Below, one piece after another: positions 25,126 to 32,767 of a DNA stretch of 39,635 nucleotides. Origin of the DNA: Bacteroidales bacterium (GTDB lineage Bacteria > Bacteroidota > Bacteroidia > Bacteroidales > Azobacteroidaceae); assembly GCA_003851245.1 (NCBI GenBank), contig BHEP01000025.1:1-39635 (forward strand), given 5' to 3'. The translations under genes and the position numbers were made by a program. The notes under the pieces are model-generated. The model did not search any database and had not been told where the DNA came from. It saw nothing but the letters and a program-made list of their open reading frames with translations. Positions within the stretch are counted from its first letter, which is position 1; the number at the start of each line of letters is the position of its first letter.

Positions 25126-26343
25126 TTGAATTTTTCTTTTTACATAGCCAAAAGGTATCTCTTAGCAAAGAAATCGCACAATGCCATCAACATTATCTCG
25201 TGGGTTGCTGTTTGTGGGGTTTCTATAGCTACATTGGCAATGATTTGTGCGCTCTCGGTATTCAATGGCTTCGAGGATCTTGTTGCCAGCATGTTTAGCA
25301 CGCTAGACCCCGAATTAAAGATTACTCCTAGTAGGGGCAAGGTTTTTGATACTGAAGACGAGGGTATCATGGCGGTAAAAAAAATGCCGGAGATTATTCT
25401 TTTTACTGAGGTTGTGGAAGATCATGTATTGGTAAAATACCAAGATCGCCAAGTGCCAGCAACTATCAAGGGGGTTAGTGACAATTTTGCTGCTCTCACA
25501 GAGATAGAGGCAAGCCTTATGGATGGTGATTTTTTATTGAGAGAAGGAGATGTGGAATTTGGGGTTCTGGGCATTGGTCTGGCATCTCGCTTAGGTACTA
25601 ATTCTGGATTTGTGCGCCCCCTAGAAATTTATGCGCCCAAGAGAAAGCATAGGATTAATATGGCAAACCCTGGGGCGTCATTTTCCTCAGAAGAGGTTTT
25701 TGTGGGTGGAGTTTTTTGCATAAATCAGCCCATCTATGACGAGAACTTGCTGATAGTTTCCCTAGCTGTAGCTAAATCGCTTTTAGACTACGACAAGGAG
25801 GCTAGTGCATTGGAAATTAAGTTAGTCAAAGGCGCTGATGTGGCAGCGGTACAAAAAAATATTGAGAGTATTTTAGGTAGCAATTTTATAGTTAAAAATC
25901 GCTACCAACAGCAAGAAACCTCCTTCAGGATGATGAGTATAGAAAAATGGATTACATTTTTGATACTGTCTTTTATACTGGTCATAGCCATGTTTAACGG
26001 TATAGGATCGCTCACCATGCTGATGATAGAGAAGCGCGAAGACGTGCTTACCTTGAAGAAGCTGGGTGCAAATGATGAGACAATAAAGCGAATATTTCTT
26101 TTTGAAGGCTGGATGATTTCTCTTATAGGAGCCTTTATAGGCATTTCCTTAGGATTGATCCTGTGCTTTATACAGCAGCACTTTGGAATAATAAAAATGG
26201 GCAGTATAGAAGGAGCCTTTGTTGTAGATGCCTATCCGGTAAAAGTGGCATTTCTTGATGCCATTTTTACCTTCTTACTTGTGTCTACACTGGGATTTAT
26301 TACAGCATTGTACCCTGTGCGGCATTTGAACAGCAAAAACTGA
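25126..26343 (+). CDS. FtsX-like/LolC-LolE-like ABC transporter permease
   Basis: A 405-residue inner-membrane protein of the MacB/FtsX/Lol class. One N-terminal membrane segment (near residues 20-45) is followed by a periplasmic MacB_PCD-type domain of about 220 residues and three C-terminal helices (from ITFLILSFILVIAMFNGIGS to the end). The LMIEKREDVLTLKKLGANDETIKRIFLFEGW segment, between the second and third helices, is the FtsX coupling region. The N-terminus NFSFYIAKRYLLAKKSHNAINIISW is conserved in Bacteroidota, so TTG at 25126 is chosen as start. The likely role is lipoprotein release toward the outer membrane; no LolD-like ATPase is adjacent. Confidence 0.9.
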   Translation: MNFSFYIAKRYLLAKKSHNAINIISWVAVCGVSIATLAMICALSVFNGFEDLVASMFSTLDPELKITPSRGKVFDTEDEGIMAVKKMPEIILFTEVVEDHVLVKYQDRQVPATIKGVSDNFAALTEIEASLMDGDFLLREGDVEFGVLGIGLASRLGTNSGFVRPLEIYAPKRKHRINMANPGASFSSEEVFVGGVFCINQPIYDENLLIVSLAVAKSLLDYDKEASALEIKLVKGADVAAVQKNIESILGSNFIVKNRYQQQETSFRMMSIEKWITFLILSFILVIAMFNGIGSLTMLMIEKREDVLTLKKLGANDETIKRIFLFEGWMISLIGAFIGISLGLILCFIQQHFGIIKMGSIEGAFVVDAYPVKVAFLDAIFTFLLVSTLGFITALYPVRHLNSKN

Positions 26344-26382
26344 TCATTTTACTACATACAATTCGTTCTCTATCCACTAATT

Positions 26383-26604
26383 TTAATACTCCTCCTCGTT
26401 GAAGAAAAAGTCTTCTTTGCTAGGATAGTCTGGCCATATGTCTTCTATGCACTCATAGAGTTCACCCTCATCTTCCATTTCCTGAAGGTTTTCGATAACT
26501 TCAAGTGGAGAACCCGATCTCAATCCGAAATCAATTAATTCATCTTTTGTGGCAGGCCACGGAGCATCTTCTAGTTTGGATGCTAATTCTAATGTCCAAT
26601 ACAT
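26383..26604 (-). CDS. DUF2795 domain protein
   Basis: A 73-residue, strongly acidic protein, conserved with almost invariant sequence across Bacteroidota: MYWTLELASKLEDAPWPATK, then LIDFGLRSGSPLEVIENLQ and a tail of EDIWPDYPSKEDFFFNEEEY. It has no known function. There is no signal peptide, so it is cytoplasmic. It has its own promoter and a leader with a 10-bp hairpin. It converges on the LolC/E-like permease with 39 bases between. Confidence 0.9.
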   Translation of the reverse strand: MYWTLELASKLEDAPWPATKDELIDFGLRSGSPLEVIENLQEMEDEGELYECIEDIWPDYPSKEDFFFNEEEY

Positions 26605-26633
26605 ATTTAATATAGGCTAAATGTTGTTTGTAC

Positions 26634-26656
26634 GATTACATCAGTTTGATGTAGTC
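26634..26656 (-). other. Stem-loop in the 5' leader of the DUF2795 gene
   Basis: The two arms GATTACATCA and TGATGTAGTC (plus-strand view) pair over ten base pairs with one G-T pair and a three-base loop. It lies between the promoter and the start codon. There is no T run on either side, so it is not a plain intrinsic terminator. Confidence 0.6.
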
Positions 26657-26674
26657 AGATTCTTTAAATTTCGG

Positions 26675-26704
26675 CAAAATTATAACAATATATTTTATTT
26701 ACAA
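26675..26704 (-). promoter_or_regulatory. Promoter of the DUF2795 gene
   Basis: On the minus strand: TTG at 26704-26702, a 19-base spacer and TAATTTTG at 26682-26675. It overlaps the last codons of the adenosyltransferase gene. The leader is about 70 bases. Confidence 0.6.
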
Positions 26705-27252
26705 GGGTTTTTCCAAATAATTTCATCACAATTGCTCGAAAAGCATATTTTTCTTGCTAAAATGAAGAAGTAATCGGAAAGTCGGTTTATAAAAGCCAAA
26801 ATAAGATCGTCTACTTCTTCTGTTTCTTCTAGTCTATAGATGTGTCTTTCGGCCCTGCGGCAAATAGAGCGGCATATGTGTGCCGTTGCCGCCGCCTTTG
26901 TTCCCCCCGGCATTATAAAATGGTTCAGTTTGGGTAAAATAGCATCAATCTCATCAATTTCCTTTTCTATTTTCTCAATAATATCGGTGCTTACGGGGCA
27001 TTTTTTGTTGGCACTGGGCTCAGTAGCCAGATTGGCACCAACAGAGAATAGGTAATATTGCACTTCTAATAAAATACTCCTATCCTTTTCATCCCCTATT
27101 TCCTCTATCAAGAGTCCAATAAAGGAATTTAACTCATCAACGCTTCCATAAGCCTCTAATTTGCACGCTGCTTTTGAAACTCTCTTTCCTCCAACTAAAG
27201 AAGTCAAGCCCTTGTCTCCCCCTTTTGTATATATTTTGCTTTTTGCCGTCAT
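26695..27252 (-). CDS. Cob(I)alamin adenosyltransferase, PduO type
   Basis: Transfers the adenosyl group of ATP to cob(I)alamin, giving the coenzyme form of B12. The glycine-rich ATP loop at the N-terminus (KIYTKGGDKGLTSLVGGKRV), LEAYGSVDELNSFIGLL, the C-terminal ICRSICRRAERHI arginines and FINRLSDYFFILAR match the PduO family. The length of 185 residues is normal. ATG at 27252 is chosen; a TTG one codon upstream is also in frame. The first 116 bases are also read in another frame as the extended tail of the preceding methyltransferase gene. Confidence 0.93.
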   Translation of the reverse strand: MTAKSKIYTKGGDKGLTSLVGGKRVSKAACKLEAYGSVDELNSFIGLLIEEIGDEKDRSILLEVQYYLFSVGANLATEPSANKKCPVSTDIIEKIEKEIDEIDAILPKLNHFIMPGGTKAAATAHICRSICRRAERHIYRLEETEEVDDLILAFINRLSDYFFILARKICFSSNCDEIIWKNPCK

Positions 27253-28018
27253 CAAAAAATGTTGTTAAATGTTGTTTGTGAACCTTTTTATCAAAAAAAA
27301 TCAGACCCAAAGAATGCAAATCTATGCTTAGTCTGGTACAGTTTCTACTACAAATATCATTCCATACTCCCTTCATTTTCTTGTTTTTTAGTATTCCATC
27401 AATAACTAGCACCGTTTTTTCGTGCCTTAGTTTTAGGCATTCCTCGATAATTGCAGCACACAGTTTAGCATCATAGCTTGTGTTGATAAAAATAAAATCC
27501 ATGGTTTTATTTTTGTCCAGCAATTCTTTTATTTGCTGCATATAATCTCCTGAAGATACTTCTAGGCTTTTTGTTCCTAATCTATCTATTAATTCATTGC
27601 TTTTTTGTGCCAATACGCTGCGTCTTTCCAAAGAAATACATCGGCATTTCGAACTTGCAGACGACAGATAGAGCCCCATAATACCTATTGAGCCCCCAAT
27701 TTCTAGTATGTCCTTGCATAGGAAAAAGTTTATAATGCGGAAAAGCAAGGAGCAATATTTTTGGTTTTTGCATTCTTTTTCAACAATCTGCGCTATGGTT
27801 TTCTCCTTTATCTTCCCCTTTTGAGTAAGGAAAGAAACAGTACTATTGTCTTTTAGCAGGTCGCTGCGAATTTCTTCTATAGTTTCAAATATATAAAAAG
27901 CGGATTTTTCTTCTATAACTTTTGTTATCAGGTTGAAGGCAAAGGGAGAATGCACGCCATAGCCTCGTCGGTGACGAAGTTTTCTGTATAATCTTAGTTG
28001 TAGGGGAAATTTTTGCAC
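27137..28018 (-). CDS. Class I SAM-dependent methyltransferase with an aberrant C-terminal extension
   Basis: A 293-residue protein. The N-terminus (RHRRGYGVHSPFAFNLITKV) and LFRIINFF lead into a Rossmann SAM-binding segment, ILEIGGSIGIMGLYLSS. The family has no known substrate; it is a Bacteroidota methyltransferase of the O-methyltransferase type. The family-like part ends near LIFFDKKVHKQHL. The last 38 residues, from D256, are unlike the family, basic and low in sense, and arise from reading 119 bases into the adenosyltransferase gene in another frame. A six-T run (27254-27259 on the plus strand as A) sits at the junction; one more T would give TGA at once. The extension probably reflects a one-base loss or a sequencing error. 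Confidence 0.75.
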   Translation of the reverse strand: MQKFPLQLRLYRKLRHRRGYGVHSPFAFNLITKVIEEKSAFYIFETIEEIRSDLLKDNSTVSFLTQKGKIKEKTIAQIVEKECKNQKYCSLLFRIINFFLCKDILEIGGSIGIMGLYLSSASSKCRCISLERRSVLAQKSNELIDRLGTKSLEVSSGDYMQQIKELLDKNKTMDFIFINTSYDAKLCAAIIEECLKLRHEKTVLVIDGILKNKKMKGVWNDICSRNCTRLSIDLHSLGLIFFDKKVHKQHLTTFFDDGKKQNIYKRGRQGLDFFSWRKESFKSSVQIRGLWKR

Positions 28019-28052
28019 CTTTAGGAAACTTTTTATTGAGTTTGTTTTTTTA

Positions 28053-31000
28053 TTAACTAAATAGATCTTTTACTGTTTGCAGGTCAAAGGTTTTTTTCTC
28101 CTCATCGACCTGAATAATACTTGCGGCTACGGCTTTTTTCTTTCCCTGCAAACTCACAATTTTTTCTTCTATTGTATCCTTGCAAATCATTCTATAGGCC
28201 ATTACGTGTTGAGTTTGACCTATGCGATGCGAGCGATCTATGGCCTGATTTTCTACTGCAGGATTCCACCAAGGATCTACCAAGAAGACATAGTCGGCTT
28301 CGGTGAGGTTTAGCCCTACTCCTCCAGCTTTTAGGCTGATTAGAAATACCCTTACGTCCTTGTTGTCCTGAAAGTTGTTTACCCTGTCTTGCCTATTGTT
28401 TGTTTGTCCATCAAGATATTCGTAGCTAATATTTTCGTCGTCGAGTTTGCCTTTTATTATTTTTAGCATCTTCACGAATTGAGAAAACACCAGTATCTTA
28501 TGTTTCCCTGTTTTCTCTTTTATATTTTCCAGCAATATATCCATCTTTACCGAATAGTTGCCATAATCCTCTTGGTCGTTTAGTAGGGCTGTAGAATTAC
28601 ATATTTGGCGCAGCTTCATCAATCCTTCGAGTATGTACATTTGTGCATTTTCGACTCCATTTTCATCAATTTTATTGAGCAGAGATTCCCTATATTTATT
28701 TTTGAAAGATTCGTATACCCGGCGTTGTTCGGTGGGCATTTCGCAATATATGATGCTTTCTGTTTTTGCGGGCAATTCTTTTGCCACCTGCTCCTTGGTG
28801 CGTCTTAGCAAGAAAGGCGATACTGTTTGGCTCAAAAGTTGTGCCGCATCCTGATCTTTTTGCTTGTCTATGGCAGAGGAAAAAACGGACTTGAAATGTG
28901 CCATATTGCCCAAGAGTCCGGGGTTTAGGAAGTTCATCTGTGCAAAAAGGTCGAAGGTGTTATTTTCTATGGGAGTGCCTGTGAGTGCCAGCCTGTTGTA
29001 CGATTTTAAGAGGCGCACTGCCTTGTACCGCTTGGAGTTGGGGTTTTTTATAGACTGGCTTTCATCGAGGATGATATAATTTAGCTGAATTTCTTTTATC
29101 AATTCTACGTCGTTGAGCAAGGATCCATAGGTAGATATTATAAGATCGTATTTTGCAAAATTGTTTTTATGTGCCATTCTGTCAGCACCCACAAATACCA
29201 GTAGCTTGAGGGAGGGACAGAATTTTTCTATCTCATTTTTCCAATTGAAGATAAGAGATGTTGGGGCAATAATCAGGGAGGGGCTTTTGGGTTTTTTTGT
29301 TAACTTTAGGTGCTGCAAAAATGCAATGGCTTGCAGGGTTTTCCCCAAGCCCATATCGTCGGCAAGGCATCCCCCTAGCTGGTGCTGATCGAGGAATGCT
29401 AGCCAGTTGAGACCATGTTTTTGATAGTCTCGGAGTTTTGCTTTTAGTCCCTTGGGAATCTCCACCTCTTCAATTTCAGAAATGTTTTGCAGCCTTCTTT
29501 TTGTAGCCATCATCTCTATGAGGAATGCGGGTTTTTCTTCCATTTCATCCAGCAGTTCGTCGATTACGCCAAACTGATATTTGGAAAATTTGATACCTTC
29601 TTTTTTGATTTCGCCGACCTTGAAATAATTGGATAATTTTTTCATCCACTCTTCAGGCAGTATCCCTATAGTCCCGTCTTTGAGCTCTATATAATTATTT
29701 TTTTGCAAGAATGTTTTTTGCAAATCTTTTAGCCCAACTTTTTGATCTCCGAAGGATATTTCTAACTCTAAGTCAAACCAATCGATATCTGATTTGAAGC
29801 CCATTCTGATGGATGGCTTATTGACATTGAATTTGAAAGATTTTAGAGCATTGGCACCAAAAACTCTTATGCCTAGGCTTTCCATTTGTTCGCTAGCCTT
29901 GATGAGCCAATAGTCGGCAATCAATTCTTTTGGAGAAAGAAAAAACATAGCCTCCTGCTCTTTAAATAGGGGATGCTGGGATTTGAACTCCTCCAAGAAG
30001 TTGTCTTCAAAAGATTGGTTGCGCTGGGTATATTGCATTTCGGAATCGCCTTCCATCTGTGAGCACAATATCAACTCTTTGGAATTTATATTGATAAGTC
30101 CTGTAGGATATTTTACGGCCAGTCTGAAAAGTATGCTTTCGCCTTCAAAATCATTTATATAAACGTGCTTTTCAAGCTCCTTATCTTCAAAAAACAACTC
30201 ATTTTTTTTGAAGATAGCTGTTTTAACCTCAAATTTTTGGGAAAGAGGCAAAACAACATTTCTGTAAAACAGGGGGAAATCTTTTTTCAAGAAATTTTGC
30301 TCTGCTTTTTCTTTAAATTGCTCTATAAAAATTCCTGTCTCTACATTTTTTATTGGGAATACCTCGTCTTCAAAAAAAATAAAGGCGGCATTCACTTGCA
30401 GCTTCGAGGAGTTGAGATTTAGGGTTTTATCTCCAATAGCCAGCTTTGCTTTTAGTGTGTATAGGAACTCACTTTCGGTGATGGTAAAAAAAAGCGATGG
30501 CTCATCTTCTCCAATACTAATGGGCAGAAGATGTTTTCTGACGAGGCTTTTTTTTGAATCGTAGCGATAAAGATTTCGCGATTTGATGAGCTCTTTTATT
30601 TTGTCGAACTCGTGTTGTATTCTACGCAGGTCGTCAATAGAGTTTTCGTGCTGAAAATTAATATATAAGTTGTTTATTTTCAGTGCGTTTATTATTCCTT
30701 TCTGTTCTTCATCATTTTCTAAAGAGAATAATTCTTTGCTATTTAAAAAGCTGTCTACTAGTGAAATCGACGATGCGAAGTCGGTCTTTAGTTTGTTGTA
30801 TTTGCCCTTGACAGCGAAAAAGCTCCTCATTTTCTTGCTTGCAAAAACGAAACAAAAGCCTAATCCAATTTCGTTATTTGTTTTTTCGGCATAGGGAACA
30901 TTAGCCGCTGCCTCTGCAGTTTTATCCCTGTATATGTCGGAAATGCAAAGGGGGTCTTCTCCTATATCTTTGTGTATGTTTTTGAATTTAGATCTAACGC

Positions 31001-31493
31001 TTATTCCTTCTACGCCCAACTCAAAGTCAAATATTTTAGAATAGTCATCGCTTAGGCTCATTCCATATTGCTCTAGGAATAGTTTTTTTTGGTTGTCGAG
31101 GTAATCTTCTGTAAAGAAGTCTACGCCAAAAGTATCTATAAGTTTTTCTATAGCCTCATATAGGTGCCTGCACGAGGAATAGCGGAGCTTGGAGATAGAT
31201 CTTTCTTGGCAAGAGCATTCGGCACTTAGCATTTCTGTTGCAGGGTCAAAATTTATTTCCAAGTCTATATCCTTCCATCCTGCTTGATAAAACTTAAGCT
31301 TGTTTGACTCTACGCTTTCTATTAACAGGCTAGAATCCCCATAGCGGGGGCTATTTTGAAGTCCTTTGTTGAACAAATTTAGGTGGAGTATGCTTTTTGG
31401 CAGATGCACCTGATAGGGTAGGAATCTCTTTGTAGGACTTCCATCGACACTATTATTAGGGGTAAAATATTTTTCTAAATCTTTACTATTCAT
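28053..31493 (-). CDS. SNF2-family DEAD/H helicase with SWIM zinc finger
   Basis: An 1146-residue protein. The SWIM zinc finger has C93, C95, C108 and H110 (CSCQ ... CRH). The middle region of about 500 residues (SNF2-associated) has no motif I recognise. The C-terminal SNF2 ATPase core has motif I DDMGLGKTLQ, motif II DESQSIKN, LTGTPIENNTFDLF, and the helicase C domain with KILVFSQF, SLKAGGVGLNLTEADYV and DRSHRIGQTQHV (motif VI). Bacterial RapA/SNF2-like proteins of this form translocate on DNA. Its exact role (transcription recycling, repair or defence) is unknown; the housekeeping neighbours and the absence of a restriction or nuclease gene argue against defence. Confidence 0.9.
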   Translation of the reverse strand: MNSKDLEKYFTPNNSVDGSPTKRFLPYQVHLPKSILHLNLFNKGLQNSPRYGDSSLLIESVESNKLKFYQAGWKDIDLEINFDPATEMLSAECSCQERSISKLRYSSCRHLYEAIEKLIDTFGVDFFTEDYLDNQKKLFLEQYGMSLSDDYSKIFDFELGVEGISVRSKFKNIHKDIGEDPLCISDIYRDKTAEAAANVPYAEKTNNEIGLGFCFVFASKKMRSFFAVKGKYNKLKTDFASSISLVDSFLNSKELFSLENDEEQKGIINALKINNLYINFQHENSIDDLRRIQHEFDKIKELIKSRNLYRYDSKKSLVRKHLLPISIGEDEPSLFFTITESEFLYTLKAKLAIGDKTLNLNSSKLQVNAAFIFFEDEVFPIKNVETGIFIEQFKEKAEQNFLKKDFPLFYRNVVLPLSQKFEVKTAIFKKNELFFEDKELEKHVYINDFEGESILFRLAVKYPTGLININSKELILCSQMEGDSEMQYTQRNQSFEDNFLEEFKSQHPLFKEQEAMFFLSPKELIADYWLIKASEQMESLGIRVFGANALKSFKFNVNKPSIRMGFKSDIDWFDLELEISFGDQKVGLKDLQKTFLQKNNYIELKDGTIGILPEEWMKKLSNYFKVGEIKKEGIKFSKYQFGVIDELLDEMEEKPAFLIEMMATKRRLQNISEIEEVEIPKGLKAKLRDYQKHGLNWLAFLDQHQLGGCLADDMGLGKTLQAIAFLQHLKLTKKPKSPSLIIAPTSLIFNWKNEIEKFCPSLKLLVFVGADRMAHKNNFAKYDLIISTYGSLLNDVELIKEIQLNYIILDESQSIKNPNSKRYKAVRLLKSYNRLALTGTPIENNTFDLFAQMNFLNPGLLGNMAHFKSVFSSAIDKQKDQDAAQLLSQTVSPFLLRRTKEQVAKELPAKTESIIYCEMPTEQRRVYESFKNKYRESLLNKIDENGVENAQMYILEGLMKLRQICNSTALLNDQEDYGNYSVKMDILLENIKEKTGKHKILVFSQFVKMLKIIKGKLDDENISYEYLDGQTNNRQDRVNNFQDNKDVRVFLISLKAGGVGLNLTEADYVFLVDPWWNPAVENQAIDRSHRIGQTQHVMAYRMICKDTIEEKIVSLQGKKKAVAASIIQVDEEKKTFDLQTVKDLFS

Positions 31494-31570
31494 ATATTCT
31501 CATACTGTTTTCAACTAATTTTTTAAGAGAAAGTCTGTCTGTTTTTATTGCAGATGCTATTATTAGGCTG

Positions 31571-31578
31571 CAAAATTA
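31571..31578 (-). promoter_or_regulatory. -7 box of the SNF2 helicase gene
   Basis: The minus-strand TAATTTTG fits TAnnTTTG, 77 bases before the start codon. A TTTG lies 25 bases upstream, at the edge of the tRNA terminator T run, which is slightly beyond the usual spacing. Confidence 0.5.
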
Positions 31579-31604
31579 GCATTAATCTTAGAATGTAGGG
31601 ACAC

Positions 31605-31643
31605 AAAAAAAATATTAATTTTCTTGCTAGAAGAAAATTAATA
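31605..31643 (-). terminator. Intrinsic terminator downstream of tRNA-Ala
   Basis: Two perfectly complementary 13-base arms (31613-31625 and 31631-31643, TATTAATTTTCTT and its complement) flank a five-base loop. In the minus direction they are followed by eight Ts (31612-31605). The stem is AT rich, so its strength is uncertain, but the layout is a rho-independent terminator for the tRNA transcript. Confidence 0.75.
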
Positions 31644-31685
31644 AATATTGTTTGTCTTTGTGATGATTTTTCGGAAAAACAAACT

Positions 31686-31693
31686 TACTTTTG
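31686..31693 (+). promoter_or_regulatory. Candidate -7 box of the DUF4286-ruvC operon
   Basis: TACTTTTG matches TAnnTTTG exactly on the plus strand; TTTG at 31657-31660 is 25 bases upstream. Transcription from here would cross the tRNA gene antisense before reaching the first gene at 31859. No nearer box is seen. Confidence 0.4.
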
Positions 31694-31727
31694 TACTTTA
31701 ATGATTGCTAAAACAAAAATCGAAGAG

Positions 31728-31801
31728 TGGAGCATATCGGACTCGAACCGATCACCTCGACACTGCCAGTGTCGCGCTCTAGCCAGATGAGCTAATGCCC
31801 C
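31728..31801 (-). tRNA. tRNA-Ala (anticodon GGC)
   Basis: The minus-strand sequence folds as a complete cloverleaf. The acceptor arm is GGGGCAT with ATGCTCC (one G-U pair), with discriminator A. The D arm has GCTC and GAGC with GGCTAG in the loop, the anticodon arm CGACA and TGTCG encloses CTGGCAG, giving anticodon GGC. The T arm is ATCGG and CCGAT with loop TTCGAGT. The lengths sum to 74 bases. The 3' CCA is not encoded. A Bacteroidota promoter precedes it and a hairpin terminator follows. Confidence 0.97.
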
Positions 31802-31818
31802 ATTGATTAATGGAGACG

Positions 31819-31848
31819 CAAAGGTAGTAATAATATTTTAATTTCAAA
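31819..31848 (-). promoter_or_regulatory. Promoter of tRNA-Ala(GGC)
   Basis: On the minus strand: TTTG at 31848-31845, an 18-base spacer and TACCTTTG at 31826-31819, matching the Bacteroidota consensus well. The tRNA begins 18 bases after the -7 box. The start codon of the divergent DUF4286 gene is only 11 bases from the -33 element. Confidence 0.75.
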
Positions 31849-31858
31849 ATTTTCAAAC

Positions 31859-32176
31859 ATGTTTATTTACAATACTACATTTCATATAGATAATAGTGTA
31901 GAGAAAGATGCAATTTATTTTTTTCAAACAGAATATATTCCCAAGGCTCTCGAGGGAGATTTATTTGAATTTCCTCGGATGTGCCGTCTATTGAATATTC
32001 CTCAAGAGGGGAGTAGTACTTACTGTTTGCAGTTTGAAACTGATAGTTTGGAAAATCTCGAAAAATGGAAAATCAGTCTGGGGGATGCCCTAAGTAAAGA
32101 AATAGCCTTGCGCTTCAAAGATAGGGTGCTAGCTTTTGCTAGTCTTATGGAAGATCTAAGTTTGGCTGCGGAGTGA
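31859..32176 (+). CDS. DUF4286 family protein
   Basis: A 105-residue protein that matches the DUF4286 pattern: [20 protein letters not shown] at the start, [12 protein letters not shown], a middle [19 protein letters not shown] and a C-terminal [17 protein letters not shown]. It has no signal peptide and no known function. Its stop overlaps the ruvC GTG start, so the two are translationally coupled; a link to recombination is only implied by that. Confidence 0.85.
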   Translation: MFIYNTTFHIDNSVEKDAIYFFQTEYIPKALEGDLFEFPRMCRLLNIPQEGSSTYCLQFETDSLENLEKWKISLGDALSKEIALRFKDRVLAFASLMEDLSLAAE

Positions 32177-32730
32177 ATAAAGAAAGAATTATTCTGGGCA
32201 TAGATCCAGGAACCAATATTATGGGTTATGGTATATTAAAAATAATCAACAACAAACCGTCGCTAGAAGCCATGGGGGTATTGCAGCTCAATAAATATGA
32301 TGATCATTACCTGCGACTGAAGCGAATCTTTGAACGTGTAGTGGCTCTTATTGACCAATATCATCCGGATGAACTTGCTATTGAGGCCCCATTTTTTGGG
32401 AAGAATGTGCAAAGTATGTTGAAATTGGGAAGGGCACAGGGAGTGGCGATGGCAGCGGCTCTGAGTCGTGACTTACCAATTTTTGAGTATGCTCCCTTGA
32501 AAATAAAGATGTCTATTACGGGCAGTGGTAGTGCCAGCAAGGAGCAAGTGGCGGATATGCTTCGTCGTTTATTGAAAGTTCCTGCAGAGCAGATGCTGCC
32601 ACAGCTAGACGCTACTGATGGTTTGGCGGCGGCCTTATGCCACTATTTCCAGAGCAATAAGCCTTTGGGAGAGAAGAAATATACTAGCTGGAAGGATTTT
32701 GTCAGTAAAAATAAATCAAAAGTAAAATGA
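32173..32730 (+). CDS. ruvC: Crossover junction endodeoxyribonuclease RuvC
   Basis: Cuts Holliday junctions with RuvAB in homologous recombination. The four catalytic acids are seen: D11 in [15 protein letters not shown]71 in [13 protein letters not shown], and D146 and D149 in [11 protein letters not shown]. The DNA-binding stretch [20 protein letters not shown] is present. The start is GTG at 32173, inside the DUF4286 stop (GTGA); the next ATG would remove the first catalytic residue. At 185 residues it is normal in length. Confidence 0.96.
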   Translation: MNKERIILGIDPGTNIMGYGILKIINNKPSLEAMGVLQLNKYDDHYLRLKRIFERVVALIDQYHPDELAIEAPFFGKNVQSMLKLGRAQGVAMAAALSRDLPIFEYAPLKIKMSITGSGSASKEQVADMLRRLLKVPAEQMLPQLDATDGLAAALCHYFQSNKPLGEKKYTSWKDFVSKNKSKVK

Positions 32731-32767
32731 AATAATTATAGTATCCAACAAATAAAATACCGCTTAA

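Noticed and set aside
28053..31493. SNF2 helicase as part of a defence island
   Set aside because: Its neighbours are housekeeping genes and no nuclease, methylase pair or other defence gene is adjacent; SWIM-SNF2 proteins are common in Bacteroidota chromosomes.
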